Part shown: positions 1-9,534 of the stretch, piece by piece
Position numbering within the stretch: the stretch's first letter is position 1
Layout: every line of letters starts with the position of its first letter
Assembly (NCBI GenBank): GCA_964058845.1
Contig: CAXKVR010000530.1
Span: 1-18,145, forward strand
DNA: 18,145 bases
Direction: 5' to 3'
Source of the DNA: Carex sylvatica
Taxonomy: Eukaryota; Streptophyta; Magnoliopsida; Poales; Cyperaceae
The notes under the pieces: model-generated
What the model saw: the letters and a program-made list of their open reading frames with translations, nothing else
Databases searched by the model: none
What the model was told of the DNA's origin: nothing
Position numbers and translations under genes: made by a program

Positions 1-1
1 C

Positions 2-676
2 ATCAACATCAATATCAATATCAGTTCGATTAACGGGTACTGGTCCTGACTCTGGCATAGTTGGAAATCTAGAGATTATGGGTGTCTGTCTGGGTGGTGG
101 TGGTAACTCTTCAATATTTTCAGGAGAGTTGTGGTGGTACCCTTGGTTGTCATAAGGGGAATGGTGGTGGTATCCCTGGTTGTCATAAGGGGAGTTGTAG
201 TGGTATCCCGGGTTGTCATAAGGGGAGTGGTGGTGGTACTCCTGGTTGTCATAAGGGGAGTGGTGATGGTACCCCTGGTTGTCATAATCCGAATTATCAT
301 AACCGGAAGGTCCATCCCCAGCCACACTAGAAGGTCCAGCCCCAGCACGGGGAACCCTCTTTGAATATATGTCCATTATCGAGACCCCACTAGACTCAAA
401 TTTAGTGTACACAACTCTCCATAAATTCGCATCTGTTATTGGAAACCTCACAAAGTAAGGTCTACCCGCCCCACCCCTTTGTGAGTTATCAATCCATGTA
501 GTCAATTCTATTTTATACCTGTTGGGGTTTACAGTAGTCTTTTCGTATATTAGCTGCTTGAGTTCCTGAAATGTGATATTTTCATTAACCTCGAAGCCAA
601 ATGCAGCATCTTTCGTGTAATACACGCCATCTACACCCTTTTGTAACTTGCCGCCCACATATAGTGCAACTAACAT
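2..676 (-). CDS. MULE transposase, N-terminal part (partial, runs off the window)
   Basis: I checked the frame codon by codon from the ATG at 676 down to position 2 and found no stop in 225 codons, so this copy may still be intact. It encodes the N-terminal, regulatory-looking part of a MuDR-type transposase: a PB1/ubiquitin-like region starting MLVALYVGGKLQKGVDG, a GAGPSS-type linker, five 11-residue repeats of the type YDNQGYHHHSP, then a Pro/acidic stretch. The zinc finger and the DDE domain would lie beyond the left edge. The start is chosen by homology with the MULE-2 gene, where the same ATG follows an AAATGTAG acceptor at the same distance. Against MULE-2 it shows many amino-acid changes (for example M7V, E55K, A59T, R61W) and one codon fewer in the GGAGG stretch. 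The family assignment rests on the MULE-2 gene, which shows the downstream domains. Confidence 0.85.
   Translation of the reverse strand, partial: MLVALYVGGKLQKGVDGVYYTKDAAFGFEVNENITFQELKQLIYEKTTVNPNRYKIELTTWIDNSQRGGAGRPYFVRFPITDANLWRVVYTKFESSGVSIMDIYSKRVPRAGAGPSSVAGDGPSGYDNSDYDNQGYHHHSPYDNQEYHHHSPYDNPGYHYNSPYDNQGYHHHSPYDNQGYHHNSPENIEELPPPPRQTPIISRFPTMPESGPVPVNRTDIDIDVD
128..292 (-). repeat. 33-bp coding minisatellite in MULE-1 transposase (5 units)
   Basis: Five tandem 33-bp units lie in frame and encode 11-residue repeats of the type YDNQGYHHHSP. Unit variants replace Q by P, G by E, or one or two His by Tyr/Asn (YHYNS, YHHNS), but none breaks the frame. The homologous array in MULE-2 is at 13477-13632. 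Confidence 0.9.
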
Positions 677-691
677 CTTTTCCTTAACAAA

Positions 692-1032
692 CTACATTTA
701 AACAAAAATTTAATAAGTATTACAGTAATTGTACAATAATAAATGACAAATAAAAAAAAAAAAACTTGTTGCTAGAGGTAAATGCAACACTTACAGTAAT
801 TGAACGGTAATTCTACAGTAATTGTACAGCAAATTCTACAGCAATTGTACAACAAATTCTATAGCAAACATACAGTAAATACTACAGTAATCGTACAGTA
901 ATTGTACAGTAAATACTACAGTAATTGTACAGTAAATACTACAGTAATTGTACAGTAATCGTACAGTAATTGTACAGTAATCGTACATTAATTGAGTAAT
1001 TACTAAATAATTAAATATAATTTAAATAATAC
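692..1032 (-). other. Predicted leader (5' UTR) intron of MULE-1 transposase with tandem-repeat array
   Basis: On the minus strand the exon end CGACAG is followed by GTATTATTT at 1032. The intron ends in AAATGTAG at 692, 16 bases before the ATG. The same donor and acceptor occur in MULE-2. From about 791 to 993 the intron holds an array of degenerate ~11-bp units, mainly GTACAGTAATT and CTACAGTAAAT (plus-strand reading). Splicing is inferred from site sequence and from conservation between the two copies only. Confidence 0.65.
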
Positions 1033-1355
1033 CTGTCGCTTTTTGCCAAAAAAATTGCCCGCTTCTGCTGCCGGGAGTGATGGTAATGGTTGGAGTGGGC
1101 AGGAGAGAGAAAAAACGGGATTATAAAAGCATGCATAATGAACCGCCCATGGGGGGGGGGGGGGCCCACATGCCATTTGACCCGCCCGTGGGTGTGGCAC
1201 CCCACTGTGCTTGTGACCCGCCACTGGGCCAGGCACTTCATAAGGAATATGGGCCGCCCGTGAGCCTGACGGTCAGGGCATGAATAAAAAAAAATCAATT
1301 GCAGAATTATTTTTAAATTTTTTTTTTTCAGAGAAAATATTAATAAAAATGGCCG
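1033..1355 (-). promoter_or_regulatory. MULE-1 right terminal region: GC-rich terminal repeat and presumed transposase promoter
   Basis: The element end at 1355 reads TATTAATAAAAATGGCC on the plus strand. Inside it (about 1140-1275) are several units each containing CCGCCC or CCCGCCC, one with a run of 13 G. A TATA-like TTTATAAT lies on the minus strand at about 1120-1129, followed by a pyrimidine-rich leader up to the splice donor at 1032. By analogy with MuDR elements, where the terminal repeats act as promoters, this should drive the leftward transposase. The TATA box is weaker than the one in MULE-2. Confidence 0.6.
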
Positions 1356-2326
1356 ATTTGAATCCTCCTCTTATTTATATTAGTTGTGAAAAAAACAACA
1401 AAGTGAATTAGGATTTAAACATAAATATAGGTAACATAAGGAACAGAGCTATAGTATGATGCATGCATTTCAGGTAGGAATCTCGAAAACAACCACAATA
1501 GAAAGGTTCTCTCTTTTTTTTTTATTGATAAAGATGCAATTTTACTTTTGAGTAAAAAATTGAAGATAAAACTACTTAATTATTTAATATCTTAAAAAAA
1601 AATTCGGATTTCAAATATATGACCTCTCATATAAAAAAATATTATTTTTGTCACTAAATTAAAAGTTAATTTTTGATAAAGATACAATTTTTGAAATTAC
1701 ACAGAGTAGAGAAATAAAATAAATAAATAAAGCACAAACTAAATTAAGATAAATCCTCATTATTCAAACAAAAGACTAACCAAGTTAATTCTCCCTAAAA
1801 GCTACCTTTTTTTTCTAGGTAAGCCTACACTCTATGACCCAATCATTACTTGTTTGCCTTTCCTTGTAAGATTATCATGGAAACCCTATCTTGTTGCCTA
1901 CAAGAAAGCAAGACAACTACTAATAAAGACCTTGTCTTCTTCTTTTTATTTTTTAATTTGGAAATATAATTAAGACTTTGTCTATTCTCATACAAAATAA
2001 CTATTTTCTTACTAGCAAACCATACCACGAAAGCTTCATCCCTGTTTACTAAGTTCCGCCGAAAGTATTTTTAATCAGCAACAAGATCTGAAAATCACAG
2101 GGACAAAAAATGGCAAGAAAGAAAATTTCTATTTCAAATATTTTGAAATCAGACGGTACTCTATTTCCATAGAAAATGGTCTTCAATTCTTTACAATTTA
2201 CATTGTCAAATTTAACTTGGGAATTTTCCGGGCTACAAAAGCCACCTACCAGTGATCAAAAATCATCATTGGCTAATAAAACAATAAAATTATACTCAGA
2301 AAATAAATTCTCTAGCTATTAATGTG
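1356..2326. other. Gene-free AT-rich stretch
   Basis: I see no supported gene. A short direct repeat, TTGATAAAGATRCAATTTT, occurs near 1525 and near 1672 and may mark an old degenerate element. The open frames here are short and have neither recognisable motifs nor coding-like composition. The 3' UTR of the S40 gene ending at 2327 probably extends a few hundred bases into this stretch, but I could not pick a clear AATAAA on the minus strand. Confidence 0.5.
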
Positions 2327-2707
2327 TCATCCATCAACAAAACCAGTCATCCTCCAAACTGCATTTCGAATGTGCCGAAGCTCACGGCCTCTTAGTGTTC
2401 GGCCTTGACCGCTACGGAGTGAAATTGCAATTTCGCCACCATTACTCTTTCGGGACAGCATAACATGAGGTGGCACGAACTCGGTGCACTCTTCCTCATA
2501 GCCCCACTTTGTACTCTCGCATGAAAAATGATGATGACTTGATGGACTACATGGTATGGTGATAGGAGACGACGGAGGGATTTCACTATTATGTTGCATG
2601 TCTCGGCTGCGTCGATCAGCGAAGTTCGATATCGTTTCTTCAGAAAAGGATGACTTTTTAGAGATTTTCTCCGGCCACAAAACTTCAGCTTCAAGGAATT
2701 CTTCCAT
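2327..2707 (-). CDS. S40-family (DUF584) senescence-regulator protein
   Basis: This is a 126-residue single-exon gene. The protein carries all the landmarks of the plant S40 family. The N-terminal EFLEAEVLWPE (residues 3-13) matches the family's acidic-aromatic start. A central SSPITIPCS is followed by EFVPPHVMLSRK, and the C-terminal block GRTLRGREL...IRNAVWRMTGF ends two residues before the stop. Length and single-exon structure fit the family. S40 proteins are small, mostly nuclear proteins linked to leaf senescence and to responses to dark, ABA and pathogens. Their molecular activity is not well defined, and no enzymatic motif is visible here. The start codon sits just before the conserved N-terminus, with a TATA box about 100 bp upstream. 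The nearest relative in the window is the diverged gene at 15957-16334, on the same strand. A working senescence role in this plant is inferred from the family only. Confidence 0.9.
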   Translation of the reverse strand: MEEFLEAEVLWPEKISKKSSFSEETISNFADRRSRDMQHNSEIPPSSPITIPCSPSSHHHFSCESTKWGYEEECTEFVPPHVMLSRKSNGGEIAISLRSGQGRTLRGRELRHIRNAVWRMTGFVDG

Positions 2708-2806
2708 TTTGTGGGAAATGCTAAACTGGGATTGCTTTCTTTGAGTACTATTGAGAAATTAATTGCTTCTGCTATTTGGAAAACAAAAGCTTGGAGTTGG
2801 CTCAAA

Positions 2807-2814
2807 TTTATATA
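2807..2814 (-). promoter_or_regulatory. TATA box of the S40 gene at 2327-2707
   Basis: The minus strand reads TATATAAA, about 100 bp upstream of the ATG at 2707. A start about 30 bp downstream would give a 5' UTR of roughly 70 nt, which is ordinary for a small plant gene. Confidence 0.7.
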
Positions 2815-2857
2815 GAAGAGAAGAGTGCGCAAAAAGGAAACCAAGGAATAACCATGC

Positions 2858-2878
2858 TGACGTGGCATGTCCTTGACC
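2858..2878 (-). promoter_or_regulatory. ACGT-core (bZIP) site and W-box upstream of the S40 gene
   Basis: TGACGTGGCA at 2858-2867 combines a TGACG motif with an ACGTGGC core, the kind of site bound by bZIP factors. TTGACC at 2873-2878 is a W-box, the core bound by WRKY factors. Both lie about 45-70 bp upstream of the TATA box. This fits a stress- or senescence-responsive promoter, since WRKY and ABA/bZIP control is known for some S40 genes. Single short motifs are weak evidence. Confidence 0.4.
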
Positions 2879-4150
2879 AACCACGTATATCAATAAATTG
2901 CTTCTATTGATCAGGAAGTATTCTCCTTCCACACGTATTTTCCTCATATAAGTGGAAATAATTATCTTATATGAAATCAGTTTTAGATGGCAACCACGTA
3001 TATATTTGGTAAAATAATTTTATAATAAGTTTGAGAACCTTCATTCAAAACTTTGGGGTCTTGAAATTAACGACGATCTTTTATTCAACTAACAAAATCA
3101 TTTTTAATCACATCTGAATCTAGAAAAAAATGAGGCCAAGAGGAATAATAGTTGTAAGCAAGAAAATTGTCAGTTAGCTTTTTATGAATAAGGCAGTATT
3201 TATTCTTGAGTGCGGATTCTAAGAGGTAATGTAACATTTGAATTTTAATTAATCCGGACTAATTCAGTTCAAATATGTAATGCATAAGATTTCTTTATGA
3301 TTCGTGCTAATATATATTGAACGGACTTGTTTGAAAACAAAAAATTGAGTTATCTCATCAGGTGATATGAATTCGGATTCTTAGGTTTTCTTTCTTTCTT
3401 TTTGCAAATAATTATTTGAGTGTTTAAAGTCAGAAGGAGAACCGTGTAATGCATGCTCAATAATTAATGACGACCAATCACAGAGATCCACATAGACGTT
3501 GGGGACTTGGGATTTTAATTAAGATATTTTAAGTAACGACAAGGTTAGAAAAGCGCCTAATAAGGACCCAAGAAGCTATGACAAGGCTTAAAAGTAATTC
3601 TCAAGAGAAAGCCGAAGCTGAGGTGAACGAATGATTGGGGAACTATTAGTCCATATGTGTGGGACCCACTTAATTTGTTCTGATAGTAGGCTTATCCAAA
3701 ATTATAAGCTCTAGATCTTATGTGGGTTAGTTGTTGTGCATCGTCTGTATAACTATAATCTGTATTGTTGACTGGTGCATGCACTTTGTGAAGTTGAGAC
3801 CCTGAGGTGCAGGGGAGGATCTACTGTGCTGTAGCCACGCTCATGGATTTCGAGTTTTAGTAGTAATCTATTGGTACCAATCGACTTTGTCTCTTCTTAA
3901 AAATTATTTTGCTCTCATCTTGATGTTTGATTTGTAATTCGGGTCAAATTTAGTGTTAAAATCAAAATAATTTTTTTGAATTATGATTGGTAATGTTAAT
4001 TATAAGTTATGAGATCAGAAATTATAAGTTAGAGTATTAGAAAGTATAAGTCAAAACATTGTTTTCTTTTATAAGTACTCAATTAGTTAATGGGTTTAAA
4101 TCCGATAAGCTATTTAAATCCGACTCGATATATTTTTGGTCCCCTTGACA
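2879..4150. other. Gene-free AT-rich stretch upstream of the S40 gene
   Basis: I see no gene. A perfect 11-bp palindrome, GTGGGACCCAC, lies at 3659-3669 and contains TCP-type GGNCCCAC sites on both strands. A second CCACGTATAT lies near 2995. The remainder is AT-rich and unrecognised. Confidence 0.4.
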
Positions 4151-4823
4151 AAGTATTGAAATGGGTAGCAGCAATTAGTTAGGAAAAAATTTCAAATCTT
4201 GACGATACTTTGTCAATACTTGACGATACTTACCAATCTTGACGACATAATTAGTTCAATACTTTCCAATCTTGACGATACTTACCAATCTTGACCACAT
4301 AAATATTATACATTACCAATCTTGACGATACTTGCAAATATTGATAAGAACTAGAGACCACATAATTAGTTCCAAGATACATTACCAATCTTGACGATTC
4401 TAGTCTAGCTAAATTCAAAACCAACACTATAAGTGTACTTTTCAGTTTTGAAACTGAATTTTAAAAACAAAAATATGAATCCGTGTCAAGGACCAATTCA
4501 TACGCATAGTACCATAGCCTTACCCTTATTATATTATTACATGTATAAAATATATTTAAAGGATGAAACCTCAAATTAATCGTGATCGGCCTCTGATCGA
4601 GTGCGTATCCTCTGAGATATCTCAAATTTTGCGTGACCGATGTCTTCGGTGCCTATTCAGGGGTGATGTAGGGGGACAGTATTATGTGTGCTTTGAGATT
4701 CGTTTAGAACCTATTTAAACGGCTGGAGTTTTTCATAAAGTCACGCAAAGTTTGAGATATTTTTTCAACTTACTATCGTCAAGATTTGCAAGTATTGAAA
4801 TGGGTAGCAGCAATTAGTTAGGA
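4151..4823. repeat. Composite repeat block bounded by 34-bp direct repeats
   Basis: The same 34 bases, beginning AAGTATTGAAATGGGTAGCA, occur at 4151-4184 and 4790-4823 with no mismatch. Between them, from about 4193 to 4400, the core CTTGACGATACTT or a one-base variant recurs about seven times, often preceded by ACCAAT. An inverted piece of the same motif (TACTATCGTCAAGAT) occurs at about 4772-4786. The decayed MITE copy at 4599-4761 fills much of the rest. The block looks like an insertion or a complex duplication; its origin is unknown to me. Confidence 0.65.
4599..4761. mobile_element. MITE family A, copy 2 (right end decayed)
   Basis: This copy aligns along its length with the intact MITE at 8462-8637 by eye. 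It starts GAGTGCGTATCCTCTGAGAT and keeps the internal GTCAGTATTATG-like stretch (here GACAGTATTATG), the ATTTAAACGG stretch and the right-hand GTCACGCAAAGTTTGAGATAT. The outer ~18 bases of its right inverted repeat are replaced by a T-run, so the right target duplication cannot be found. It is probably older than the copy at 8462. Confidence 0.8.
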
Positions 4824-5948
4824 ATTTTTTTCCTAAATCTGTAGTTATACAAAGATCAAAAGTTCAAAAAAAGTTTCACAAAAATCGATTTCTAAAATGT
4901 TGTATCTATTTTAAAAAAAAATAAAAACTTTAAATTATTTATTGATTGTTATTCAAAAATTATTCTCAAAATAGATACAACTTTTTATAAATTAAATGTA
5001 CTAGAAGGATCACAATAACTCACATTCAAAGCATATATTTTTTTTTCAATAACACATAAAAAAATATATTAATTTTTTTTACAGCTGTGAAAAATCCGGT
5101 ATGAAAAATATTGATCTGGGTTATTTGTCACAGTCTTTCTAATAAATTAAATTATATTGTATTTCATCTATTTTTAAATAAATATATTAAACATTTCTAA
5201 TATTTCAATACAAAAAATAAATTAATTAAAAAATATATATTTTGTAAAAAAGAAAAATGAAAACACAAAACCGGTTATTTAGTCATCGGACCAATTTCTA
5301 GATCCGGTGACTAAATAACCAGAAAGAGGGGCTTGGTCCAGTTATTTAGTCTCCGAAAAGGGCAGATTTCGAATTCTTACGAAAAGTTGGATAGATTTTA
5401 TAATTATATAATATTTTTTAGTATTAATAAAAATTCCGGAACATAGCTTGTACCATGACTATGTAAAGGCCCTGACAGATAATATAATTAAGAAGAGTTA
5501 TCGGATATATAAGAAAAAAGGTATGAAATAAATATAGGAAATGAGTACTTCACAGAAAATTGCCCACAGATTTAGACCAAATTTAAATATTGCAGACATT
5601 AGGAAAAAAAAACGCTGAGAAAAAAAGGAAAAATTGTAAAAGTTATTATGAAAAGGCAAAATGTAGTTAACACAAGACACATCAAATTGGTGGTAGAGGT
5701 GTCAATATAGTGGGTGTAAGCATTTTTTAAGATTTTATTGACCCGTGTAAGTTGATTTTATTGGTTTGGTGTGAGCATTTTTTTTATCCGCGTATTTGTT
5801 GTGTGATGCTTTTTTTTCACTCTTACACCGCATTATTTGATGCGGCGGAGTCTATTTTTTGAAATTTCATCTGATCTTTTTCTTTCTAGTAGGAAACATT
5901 TTTTTTTTTTTTGTAATTGAATAAAATATCTTAAATCACAGTGACAAG
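4824..5948. other. Gene-free stretch with short inverted repeats
   Basis: I see no gene. A 14-bp inverted repeat, GTTGTATCTATTTT at 4899-4912 and its complement at 4968-4981, may be the core of a decayed fold-back element. A 17-bp inverted repeat with one mismatch lies at 5273-5289 (GGTTATTTAGTCATCGG) and 5304-5320. A third partial copy, CAGTTATTTAGTCTCCG, follows at about 5339-5355. These look like remnants of a DNA element I do not recognise. Confidence 0.45.
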
Positions 5949-6482
5949 TAGGGCTGGCAAAAAAAATCGTAGTTCGTAATTTTATTTGAGTTTAATTCAG
6001 ATTTGATTCGAGTTAATTCGATTCAAAATTAGTTCGAATTAAAACGAATTAAACCAGGTTTGGTTCAACATTAATTCAAACCAAATTCAAATTGAGTCTG
6101 GTTCAATCGAAATTAGTTCGCAAACTTTTATGGTTTGAATCTCATAATAACATCAGCCGTTCATTTACCTAAAATTTTGTTGTGATGTATATTTTTTTAT
6201 GAACAATTTTTCAACTTAAAAACACTCATTTTATACCGGTAAAAGGAAGCTGTGTGAATTTTGTCCCGCGAGAAAAAAATTAATACTGGTATAACTAGGG
6301 CCGCTAAAAAAAAATTAAATTCGTAGTTTGATTCGACTTCGATTCGAAAAATGCGTAGTTCGCAATTAATTCGATTCGAAATTAGTTTGATTCGAAATAA
6401 ATCAAAATCAGTTCAGTTCGACTCTAATTCAAATCAAACTCAAACCTAGAGTAAATTCGAGTTCCATTCGTTGCCACCCCTA
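5949..6482. mobile_element. hAT-type MITE, 534 bp
   Basis: The element starts TAGGGCTGGCAA and ends TTGCCACCCCTA, giving a 12-bp terminal inverted repeat with one mismatch of the widespread plant hAT type. It is flanked by GTGACAAG at 5941-5948 and CTGACAAG at 6483-6490, an 8-bp target duplication with one mismatch, which is the hAT length. The interior is rich in TTCGATTCGAA-type words and has no coding frame. A second start-like sequence, TAGGGCCGCTAAAAAAA, lies at about 6296, so a second related copy may be nested in its right part. Confidence 0.82.
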
Positions 6483-6490
6483 CTGACAAG

Positions 6491-8236
6491 CGTAAAATTG
6501 TTTTTCATAAATAAACAATTAAGAATTTCATACTTCGCCTTTTCCGAATAGTTGGATAATCAAAAGGGTAATATAATGCAAAAGATGTATAGATTAAATA
6601 ATAATCTCATTCAAAAAATTTAAATATATAATTTATCCAAATATTTATTTATTAGATTATGACTCATTATGACAGAATATAAAATCAGAATAATTTTACA
6701 TGTGTATTGAACATTCTTTATTTTACCATACTGATAGAAATAAATTTGAGTTGTGTAAAATCAGAATGTGATAGTTAAAAAACCTAAAAAAGCAACAACG
6801 TGGCGGAGCCATATTCGTTCCTCTAGTGGTTGATTTAGCTGAGAAATTTTGTTTGAACAATGCAAAATAGAGAGTAAATATATTAACAGAGCAATTTTAG
6901 CAATATGCATTACACCGGCTAATTAAGGCATGTAGTTCGTGTGCTGCATGAAGTCAAAACTACTCTGTATAATAGACGCAACTTTAGCCGGTAGATTCGG
7001 TCGGAAATAAATCTGCTGTGATCCATAGGAATTGCAGGAACCCTGTAATTCCAAATCCAACCTTTCATTTGTTTTGAGATTCGGTCGATTGATCAGCCCA
7101 CTGTTAATTTATTAATTATTCTTCAAAGCTTATCCGTAATGCTAATTCTGAGATTTTCTGTTGTCTGAGTTCGTGTTGTCTACATAATGGACTATGAGAT
7201 CAGGTGTAGTTAAAAGCACCATCAACTGTACCAAATAATAGAATTTCATGGTATATTGATCCAAATAAATTTGATGTATGATCACATAAGCAATACCTGG
7301 AGAAAGGTAAATTAATGAACTAGTGAACGTCAACATCACTGGTTTCAGTTTCAAACTTTTAATTAATAAAATTTGAGACTTGACACTCAAGATGTCAATA
7401 AAAAATCAACTAGTTGTGGGATTTCCTACTATATATTGTTGAATACATTCCTTTTTTTTTTAAATTTGAAGATGCGTTCTATATATATTTTTTATATTTT
7501 TAAGGAGCAAAACACAAATGGACTCAGCAAAATCTTCAATTGAAAATGTGCATAATTAAAAAGTTTGAAAATAATGTCAATAAATAAAAAGGGCAATCCA
7601 GTTTGGATTCTATTAGGCTTATATGGCATGCTAGCTAGTTTGGTTTGGCTTGGCACTTAAGTAGTAGGGGCGGATTCAAAATTAATGATAGTGGAAAACT
7701 AAGAGTGAGACACAATTTTATAATTATTTTTAATATTAAGTATATTTTTCTAATTTTTTCTGTGAAAAACATAGAAATAAAAGAATTTTTCAAAAAAAAA
7801 AATTTTGAAGAAAAATTTCAAGATAAGGTATAATTTATTATTTTTAAAATCTTAAGTATAAGTTAATAATTTTTTACCTGAAAAATAACATAAATATAGA
7901 AATATATATATTTTTAATTTAGGCAGGTGGGGTAAGACCTTCAAGGCAGGGTTGAGTTGAAACTTTTGAACTCTGTTATCAATATTATTCGATCATATTA
8001 TTGTGTACTAACTATTTTCTCTTCATTGTTTTAACTCTTCCCTTAATAACATAAAGTTTGGTGTTGATACATACTGTAGAATTTAAAAGAGAAGGATGAA
8101 AGGTGGTATTTTTGGGCAAACATTACATGTCACTGGTCAGTTCAAACTTGAAATTGCAAGCTCTCAATGTCCTTGGATCAGGTAATATGGGTCGAAATTT
8201 CCATCCCGCATATTCATTTACAACTGCCAAATAGAA
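6491..8236. other. Gene-free AT-rich stretch
   Basis: I see no gene here. The sequence around 7665-7715 (AGGGGCGGATTCAAAATTAA) resembles a motif common in plant dispersed repeats and may be a transposon remnant, but I cannot name the family. The remaining open frames are short and AT-driven. Confidence 0.4.
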
Positions 8237-8376
8237 CTACAATTTATTTGGTTTTTTCTATGAAATTAAAATTTTCACTCAATTCATCTATTTTCTTATG
8301 GTTTTTTCATCTACAATTTATTTGGTTTTTTCTATGGAGTGGGGGTGCTACTGTTCCTCGCTACAGTAACACCCCA
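8237..8376. repeat. 26-bp direct repeat and adjoining 13-bp inverted repeat
   Basis: A 26-base sequence beginning CTACAATTTATTTGGTTTTT occurs at 8237-8262 and 8311-8336, 74 bp apart. Immediately to the right, GGGGTGCTACTGT (8342-8354) pairs with ACAGTAACACCCC (8363-8375), with one mismatch across an 8-base loop. This is possibly the end of an unidentified DNA element. Confidence 0.6.
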
Positions 8377-8461
8377 TTGCCCTTTAATAATATATAATTA
8401 CATGATTTATTTTAGTATTAAATTCTTGCCTCAGTTAATCTACAAATATCTACCCTGCACC

Positions 8462-8637
8462 GAGTGCGTATACTCTGAGATATCTCAACTTTTGTGTGAC
8501 CGACGTGTGGTGCCTATTCGGGGATGATGTGGGGTCAGTATTATGTTTGTTTTGAGATTCGTGCAGAGTATATTTAAACGGTTGGAATTTTCCATAAAGT
8601 CACGCAAAATTTGAGATATCTCAGAGCATACGAATTC
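8462..8637. mobile_element. MITE family A, copy 1 (intact, Mutator-type target duplication)
   Basis: This 176-bp element has 39-bp terminal inverted repeats with about five mismatches; both arms carry CTCTGAGATATCTCAA. It is flanked by a perfect 9-bp direct repeat, CCCTGCACC, at 8453-8461 and 8638-8646. A 9-bp duplication is typical of Mutator-type insertion, so I read it as a MULE-derived MITE. Its termini do not match the MULE-1/MULE-2 termini, so it belongs to another Mutator family. There is no coding capacity. Confidence 0.88.
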
Positions 8638-8646
8638 CCCTGCACC

Positions 8647-9340
8647 AGGGATTGCATAGACTTAGTCGTTTCATTATAATTATTTATTTTATCTAGAGTC
8701 TAGATGCACTTCTTGAGTACTTATAACAATAAACTACGAAAGATTCAAATTGATTTTTTTTTTAATAAAATTGTTAAATCAATCAATTATGCCTAAATTT
8801 GCTTAGCAAACCAATGATGGAAAAATTATTCTTGCGCAGTCTATTTGCTTAATTAGTCTGTACATTGGAAAATTTCTTGGGTCTTACCAATGACAAGGTA
8901 AAATATCACCATGTGCTTTTTGGAGCGTAGAGAAAGAAAATATCCATGCATTCCTTTGTTTAACAAAAATGAAATTATTTGTTTGTATGTCCATCAATTT
9001 TCTGATTTTATATTAAACCATTATTATTAATTAAACTAAAAAAATTGTATGAACTTAAGTGCACAATAAAGATTCATGAGCTTAACTTAAACAAAAATCA
9101 ATCGGCTTCCAATAACAAATTCTACAATTGACCTATATCTAATTAGTAATCAACAAGCTAAACGTTTATATTATAATTTTTTTATTTTTCGAGTTCTTTT
9201 TGGTAGAAAAAAAAAAACTAAAAAATATGTTTTAAATATTAATGCCCACCAGATCAGACAATTTCTGACATTTTATTATGATTGAAGTTAGGAACTAAAA
9301 GTCATAGTTATCTTGCTCCAACAAATTATATATAATGTAA
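8647..9340. other. Gene-free AT-rich stretch left of MULE-2
   Basis: I see nothing beyond AT-rich intergenic sequence: no supported coding frame, no convincing repeat and no RNA gene. Confidence 0.4.
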
Positions 9341-9349
9341 TAAATTGTG
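9341..9349. repeat. Left 9-bp target-site duplication of MULE-2
   Basis: TAAATTGTG here is repeated exactly at 14589-14597 on the other side of the element. With one more base (A) on the left of each copy the match is 10 bp. Nine bases is the usual Mutator duplication length. Confidence 0.9.
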
Positions 9350-9534
9350 CGGCCATTTTTATTAATACCTCTTAAAAAAAACTAAATTTTAACAATGTCC
9401 CTGCAATTAATTTTTTTTTATTACTACCCCGACCATCAGGCCCACGGGCGGCCCATTTATTGAAGGAAACCGCCCCGCCCCCTGGGCGGTCCATTACCCC
9501 AAGCAAACCGCCACACCCCCGGGCGGTCCGCTAT
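9350..9534 (+). repeat. Left terminal inverted repeat of MULE-2
   Basis: It is the reverse complement of 14408-14588, with scattered differences. The outer part is AT-rich (TTTTTATTAATACC, CTAAATTTTAACAATG). The inner part has three GC-rich units of about 32-40 bp, each ending in GGGCGGCC or GGGCGGTCC. The inner end (GGGCGGTCCGCTATG) lies where the right repeat has its TATA box. The left copy reads TATGCATTAATATT at that point, a weaker TATA. Confidence 0.92.

Larger units (their letters stand above)
1..1355 (-). mobile_element. MULE-1: right-hand part of a Mutator-like element, truncated by the window edge
   Basis: This is a second member of the MULE family found complete at 9350-14588, in the same orientation. 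Reading leftward it has a terminal-repeat end at about 1355 (TATTAATAAAAATGGCC, as in MULE-2), a GC-rich zone with repeated CCGCCC blocks, a leader exon, a leader intron with a tandem-repeat array, and the first 225 codons of a transposase. The left terminal repeat lies outside the window, so its target duplication cannot be checked. The right flank begins GATTTGAAT, which is the candidate 9-bp duplication to look for on the far side. Its coding part is clearly homologous to MULE-2. Its terminal repeat and intron array are much more diverged, so it is a separate lineage and not a recent copy. Confidence 0.85.

Noticed and set aside
82..364. Plus-strand and alternate-frame readings of the MULE-1 repeat region (Gly/Cys/His-rich, Val-rich, Thr/Met-rich)
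   Set aside because: They are shadows of the 33-bp coding minisatellite of the transposase. The same shadows appear in MULE-2 at 13419-13698.
2392..2880. 162-codon minus-strand frame overlapping the S40 gene
   Set aside because: The S40 frame carries all the family motifs; this longer frame is a +1 shadow with no recognisable domain and covers the TATA box.
4193..4400. CRISPR-like array suggested by the recurring CTTGACGATACTT units
   Set aside because: Spacing and unit sequence are irregular, there are no cas genes, and the genome is plant nuclear.
7142..7390. 82-codon minus-strand frame
   Set aside because: It is AT-rich with no domain, no homology I recognise and no promoter context; probably chance.
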